64,000 nt of DNA. Origin: Phymatolithon calcareum. Lineage: Eukaryota; Rhodophyta; Florideophyceae; Hapalidiales. The position numbers and the translations under genes are program-made. Below, piece after piece: positions 59,500 to 64,000 of the stretch. The stretch spans positions 1,674,001-1,738,000 of the forward strand of contig OZ345365.1 in the NCBI GenBank assembly GCA_977006965.1, in the 5' to 3' direction. The stretch's first letter is position 1; the number at the start of each line of letters is the position of its first letter. The notes beneath the pieces are model-generated. The model made no database searches, had not been told where the DNA came from, and was given only the letters and a program-made list of their open reading frames with translations.

Positions 59500-62400
59500 A
59501 TGGTAAAAGCGCGAAAAAAACGACGAAGTCGCTTTAGATTTGACGACTTTCCAAGTCCCGTCCATGACGGGATTCGCCGCACAATTGCTCGCTCTCCTGT
59601 GCAAAGATTCAATACCTCTCAACTCGAATTACGAGAGAATGTCGCAGCCGACAAGGAGCTCTACTCAATCCAACGGGCTCGAAGCGGCGATAATGATCCC
59701 GCAAATCACGCCCGTCTGAGACTGCAGCCCCCAAGCAAAATCCTAAATGCCGTAGATGTCGCGGCGGATACGATCACGCCGAGCATCGGATTTGAATCAC
59801 GCGATATCCGCAGCTCAGAGTACCCATCATCTCTTTGCAATCCTGTGGACTGCACCAATCCGCCGGACAATGACAATCCATCCGACCAAGGCGAGGTTGC
59901 GAACAGTTTAAGAGAGACTGTTCTGGGTAGCTCATATTGTAACGGCATCATGGACAGTTTTTCGGACGAGCCCGTGGAAAACGCGGAGAATGATCTGAAC
60001 GCATCCGCACAGGATGATATATCCGAAGGAAGAACCAATGACGCACAGCAGCGATCTATCCTCTGTTCCGTTAAAATCTCCAACTGGAGAGTTCTATGGG
60101 CACTTCTATCGACCAACGGAAGCCTGAAGCAGACAAAGTTGCAGTATCAGTCGATGCGCAGCTTTGTAGAAGCTGTCTCGCGAGAAGGTCCTTCCTCATG
60201 GAAGAGAAGCACTCAACTATCTTACACTGCGTGGTCTACAAAACACAGGGAGCAAGTAATCTGTCTGCCTCATTACAGCACCCTTCAAAAGACCTACCGG
60301 CCACTCTTACTACGCGTTTTGGTTCCTAGATCTTTCGATCTCCTTGCTGCCATTGATACATCGAAAGCCGGTGCGAGGGCTAGCTCCTTCTCATTCGACC
60401 AGAGACCTCAATGTCCGGTTCAAATTATCGTTCCAAGTGAATATGCGAGAGCTGATATGGCAACAGCCCCTGTTTGGAAACAGATGAAGTCTACAGCTAT
60501 GCCTTGCGGAACGACAATAGCGAAAGAACCACCAATTTCGTGTTTGGAATGCGTTGACATTTGGCCACTCGTGGCTGCCCGGAGCTGGTTCTATGGAAGG
60601 CGTACTGCACTCTCTTTGGATGACGTTGGATCAGATCCGTCATCTGCAGGACCTAGGTTTGCAGAAGTTGGTGATGACATTTGCATTACACTACTCAATG
60701 AGAATGAGGATCTTGAGGAACGCCTGCAGCGTTGTTTTGGATCCTCTCTCGGCTCATTGAAGGGAACAATCCTACATACGTGGACAGTCCACCACGAGCA
60801 GCGCAGAGCCGATACCTCCTTCGAGGAGATCCATTCCGAGACCTTATCTCCACGTGATGATGCTCTTTCGAAATTGTTTGCATTTGTATCCTACGTATCC
60901 CCCAGTGACCGTGTCACAATATTTGTGCCGGAGGTGCCTGTCGAAACTGCAGAGGAGCTTGCGGAGATGGAGCTTCATCAAGCATCCTCATCGACAAACA
61001 CGAGATCGAAGAAGAAGTTTATGTCTGAAAGGATTTCTGATGCGTTGAAGGCGAGGAGAGCGGCTTTGAAGGAGAGAAATGCGCAGATGCAAGCAGCTTG
61101 GGAGAACTGGACGAAACCACTAATCAAACCCGGCGACTTCATATGTATGCTCAAGCCGAGCCCCCAGATCGCTGCATCATCACAAGTGCCGTCAACGTTG
61201 CTGACTGAGGCCGACCGGGCTTCTCGACTTTTCGTTGTAAGCAGATTTTGGGCCGAAAATGAGGAGAGAAGTAGGCACGTCTTATTCGTGCCCGGTGGCA
61301 CTGACCTCCACCAATCAATTCAAAATCCTATTTCTGCCGCTGAGCGGATGCGGCAGTATTGCGCGTCACTGTCATCACAATCAGCGCCACAGCTCTACTT
61401 CGATGTGCGACGTATAACATTACAGGCCGAACACTGCGGTCCACGCGGCATACACAAAGCTATTCCTGTGAGTAGTGTCGGCACACTTGAGTCAGGCGAG
61501 AAGTACTTCATCTACAGATTTGCTTTGTTCTGGGATGGATTTGAGGTTCAAAAAGGAAAGTCCGCCTCTGGCGACGGCTTCTACCTCATATGCCTCAATC
61601 TTCCACTAGCGTCCAGGTCTTCTCCTCAAGGAGTTCGTGTAATAAGCCTTACCCCACCTGGTGTGAGCGGCGATGTTGTTCTAGAAAAGGTACTTGTCGA
61701 CATTGTCGATGGGATGACCACTGGAGTTTTGGACTTTGATGCAGATGGAATACAAAGAAGGATTTTCCTGGATTTAGTGGGATTCATCGGTGATACTCCG
61801 GCTATTAACTATTTTCTAGATGTACTCGGCCATAACGCGTCGGCCTGTTGTCATCTTTGTCGATTTTTCCGGGGATCCTCCACCCTCTTGGGAAGTCGGT
61901 ACGCTCAAGGAAGCTCTCATGGACTCTGTTCACATACACAGAGAGGATTCTATCAACATGCAGCACTTCGGGACTCTAATGCCCAAGCAGAGACATGCCG
62001 TCTCTTAGGCCTGAAGCACAATCCATCCCCAACTGCACTGGTGCTAATCAAGTATCGTAGAGCTATTTTTGATACAAAAGCAAGCATTCCAAGAACGTCT
62101 ACAGGTATCCCAGTCGTTCCGCATTGTTTGGACCCATACAAAGCGTGCTTTGTAGCCCCCGACCATTTGTTAACGGGGCATCTTCGCGACTGCATATCCC
62201 TCGTCCTTAAACTACTTCCCACTGGAAACTACAGTACCGTGTGCGAGAAGATAATGCTCAGCAATCTTATGGAGGTGGGTCTTCCCCTACAGAACCGCCT
62301 TTTCGACCACCAAAAGCGAGTCCTCTTTTCAATGTCCATGACTGATCTCTACGCTTTATCTCTTATCGCTGAGACTGGTTTTCGTATTGGATGTCGACTC

Positions 62401-63795
62401 GAGGACGAACGTACAGGAAGAGCTTCACACACTGCTCTCACTCACAAGTGTATCGAGGCTGTAAGCCTGGTCGGCTCGTGCTCGGCATTGATATCCGCGC
62501 TTTGCTACAGACCATCGCTACACACGGATGGTATTCTGGAGATGGAAAGGTTTCATCACAACAAAGGAGAAACTGAGCTTCGCAAGTTGCAGGACATGAC
62601 AGCTCTCCATCTGGGCAAAGTAGCTGAGATCTGTAGGATGGCAGACATGGATGTTTTGATGCTTGAGGATCCTAGATGCCCTCGCCAAAGAAGAGGTGAG
62701 CTGTCTAAACTACACAGAGAGACATTGCTCGCGGTGAAGACTGTGGACAAACCGAACCTACACCGTTTGCGAGAGTTGGTACACACGACGCTTCCCATGA
62801 TTGGGCATATTAATCTAATCGGAGAGCTGGTGTTAGAGAAAACACACCAAACTCTAAAGCGCGCTATTGTGCAGTCCAACAATAAGGACATACAGCTACA
62901 TTCGATGCGGTCAGCTGCCTTCACCGACTGGGCCGGCCGCCTTACAATGCTTGCTCCCGATGCTATCACAGAATCTGAGCAAGCACTACTGGGTTGCTTT
63001 CGTCTACTGGCCGGACGTGAGGCTGTTTCTGAGCTTCAGGGAAAGATCAATCATGATCACAGAACGCAAATCAAACAGGCATTTGGGCCCGAAGGGTGTT
63101 TATCTATGGAGCTTCAAGCGCAGGGTAAAAGTGTTTTGTGCACATCCGCTATTTCTAGAGCTGAACAGCAGCGTTGGGCCATGAAGGGACCTCAAACGTC
63201 ACTCCAAGACCTCAGCTCAGAGAATTACCCTGTTCCCGCGCTTTATCATTGCCTTCGCGAAGCTTACGCATCTGACTTCAGCAGCGTTCGTGTATCAATC
63301 GCTGACTCGGCATCATCACAAAACTATAAGCTGGTAAGAGGGGATTTACTTCAAACTCTATGTTATCTACCGGGTAACCCCGGGTTCCACTTCCCTCATT
63401 TGGTCCAAGTCAGCAGCGCGGGCAGAATTGAAGGATTAGAACATACTGTTGGATGCTCCATATGGTGTGCCGTTCTATTCTGCACAGTTACTATGTCTAC
63501 AGGGTCTACAATCATGCACGTTGTCGTCGCTCCTTGTGCAAAGATTGACGGCGGTCCAACTCCTCTGACGTCGCGGTACACAAAAATGCGCATCAGTTCA
63601 CTCGACACGCTCTCTCTAGCGCGGATAGACTCGTCTACGAAACTATGCCCTACGCTGCACGACTGTTCGGAGTCAGAATGCAGTACTCTCCGTGAAAGTG
63701 CCTTTCGAAGCCACTCGAAAAACTTTTCACCTATGCATGGAGGTCCCTTCTTCGCTCTTACGAAAAAATCCGGATTTCCCCCTCGGAAGGGATAG
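59500..63795 (+). CDS. Large CACTA/Tnp2-like transposase candidate (1431 aa)
   Basis: ATG at 59500, open for 4.3 kb. Residues 1-20 are basic (KARKKRRSRFRFDDF). The middle carries the best clues: FALFWDGFEV (Asp679), a NLPL...SPQGVRVISLTPPGVS stretch, LDLVGFIGDTPAINYFLDVL (Asp765), then GHNASACCHLCRFF (Cys784, Cys787). This is the D...GD.PA....GH.A...C..C order of Tnp2-type transposases and relatives. Further on come PDHLLTGHLRD (888-898) and HTDGILEMERFHHNKGE with Glu1014 or Glu1016 as third acidic candidate. A coiled helix (KARRAALKERNAQMQAAWEN) precedes the catalytic part. Assignment to CACTA/EnSpm rather than Plavaka-type relatives is tentative. The long intact frame suggests a young or still active element. 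Confidence 0.65.
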   Translation: MVKARKKRRSRFRFDDFPSPVHDGIRRTIARSPVQRFNTSQLELRENVAADKELYSIQRARSGDNDPANHARLRLQPPSKILNAVDVAADTITPSIGFESRDIRSSEYPSSLCNPVDCTNPPDNDNPSDQGEVANSLRETVLGSSYCNGIMDSFSDEPVENAENDLNASAQDDISEGRTNDAQQRSILCSVKISNWRVLWALLSTNGSLKQTKLQYQSMRSFVEAVSREGPSSWKRSTQLSYTAWSTKHREQVICLPHYSTLQKTYRPLLLRVLVPRSFDLLAAIDTSKAGARASSFSFDQRPQCPVQIIVPSEYARADMATAPVWKQMKSTAMPCGTTIAKEPPISCLECVDIWPLVAARSWFYGRRTALSLDDVGSDPSSAGPRFAEVGDDICITLLNENEDLEERLQRCFGSSLGSLKGTILHTWTVHHEQRRADTSFEEIHSETLSPRDDALSKLFAFVSYVSPSDRVTIFVPEVPVETAEELAEMELHQASSSTNTRSKKKFMSERISDALKARRAALKERNAQMQAAWENWTKPLIKPGDFICMLKPSPQIAASSQVPSTLLTEADRASRLFVVSRFWAENEERSRHVLFVPGGTDLHQSIQNPISAAERMRQYCASLSSQSAPQLYFDVRRITLQAEHCGPRGIHKAIPVSSVGTLESGEKYFIYRFALFWDGFEVQKGKSASGDGFYLICLNLPLASRSSPQGVRVISLTPPGVSGDVVLEKVLVDIVDGMTTGVLDFDADGIQRRIFLDLVGFIGDTPAINYFLDVLGHNASACCHLCRFFRGSSTLLGSRYAQGSSHGLCSHTQRGFYQHAALRDSNAQAETCRLLGLKHNPSPTALVLIKYRRAIFDTKASIPRTSTGIPVVPHCLDPYKACFVAPDHLLTGHLRDCISLVLKLLPTGNYSTVCEKIMLSNLMEVGLPLQNRLFDHQKRVLFSMSMTDLYALSLIAETGFRIGCRLEDERTGRASHTALTHKCIEAVSLVGSCSALISALCYRPSLHTDGILEMERFHHNKGETELRKLQDMTALHLGKVAEICRMADMDVLMLEDPRCPRQRRGELSKLHRETLLAVKTVDKPNLHRLRELVHTTLPMIGHINLIGELVLEKTHQTLKRAIVQSNNKDIQLHSMRSAAFTDWAGRLTMLAPDAITESEQALLGCFRLLAGREAVSELQGKINHDHRTQIKQAFGPEGCLSMELQAQGKSVLCTSAISRAEQQRWAMKGPQTSLQDLSSENYPVPALYHCLREAYASDFSSVRVSIADSASSQNYKLVRGDLLQTLCYLPGNPGFHFPHLVQVSSAGRIEGLEHTVGCSIWCAVLFCTVTMSTGSTIMHVVVAPCAKIDGGPTPLTSRYTKMRISSLDTLSLARIDSSTKLCPTLHDCSESECSTLRESAFRSHSKNFSPMHGGPFFALTKKSGFPPRKG

Positions 63796-64000
63796 TTTGC
63801 AATGCGCAAGTACGAAGGGTTATTAAACGATGGAGAGAACACCAAACTGTCTCCCAGTTGGCCAATCCACAGTGTTTGCAAATAGCTTCAAGCTATGACG
63901 TGTAATAGGTCCTGCGCCGCGCATAGAGTTTTCCGTCCTATGCTGAGAGCATCAGTAGCTCTGGCATCGTCGCCGAACCGCTATGGCTGGTGCTCGCGAA
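63796..64000. other. Right edge of window, no feature
   Basis: Downstream of the transposase-like ORF. The right terminus of the element was not identified and may lie outside the window. Confidence 0.4.

Overview
The window looks like nuclear DNA of a small-genome eukaryote, most plausibly a florideophyte red alga such as Chondrus crispus. This is an inference from style: compact, apparently intron-free host genes (an RRP7 homologue, WD40 proteins, a small secreted protein) sit as islands in dense, nested, mostly decayed transposable elements of almost every eukaryotic order. No bacterial operons, rRNA, CRISPR arrays or convincing tRNAs were seen.

Layout. 1-15 kb: three tandem minus-strand paralogues of a seven-bladed WD40 propeller protein with an extra C-terminal helical domain (lost in the third copy), followed by RRP7, the ribosome-assembly factor. 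15-22 kb: two piggyBac-like elements in opposite orientation, both bounded by CTAGTGTCTA termini and subterminal CCCTCAATTGAGGG palindromes; non-LTR retrotransposon debris and a near-perfect 165-bp palindrome lie between them. 22-32 kb: retroposon copies, a 20-cysteine basic secreted protein with a TATA box and polyadenylation signal, a small C2H2 zinc-finger ORF and the C-terminal half of a LINE. 32-54 kb: two diverged copies of an unrecognised 280-aa gene whose leaders carry the same retroposon insertion. Between them lie a Ty1/copia pol remnant split by a Harbinger-like element, non-LTR reverse transcriptase remnants, a BED-finger/hAT-like remnant cut by a DIRS/PAT-like tyrosine-recombinase element with full split direct repeats (A1 - ORFs - B1 A2 B2), and a non-autonomous MULE with a 10-bp target duplication. 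55-64 kb: a large, little-decayed three-ORF unit whose last ORF (1431 aa) resembles CACTA/Tnp2-type transposases.

How it fits together. The host genes are housekeeping (RRP7) or lineage-specific families that grew by local duplication (WD40 trio, 280-aa pair). The rest is a record of insertion into insertion. Several events can be ordered by target-site duplications: LINE into MULE, LINE into piggyBac, MITE into LINE tail, DIRS-like element into a BED/hAT-like gene. The strongest candidates for something undescribed are the reverse-transcriptase-less element with PAT-type split repeats at 45.3-49.2 kb and the three-gene transposon at 56-64 kb.
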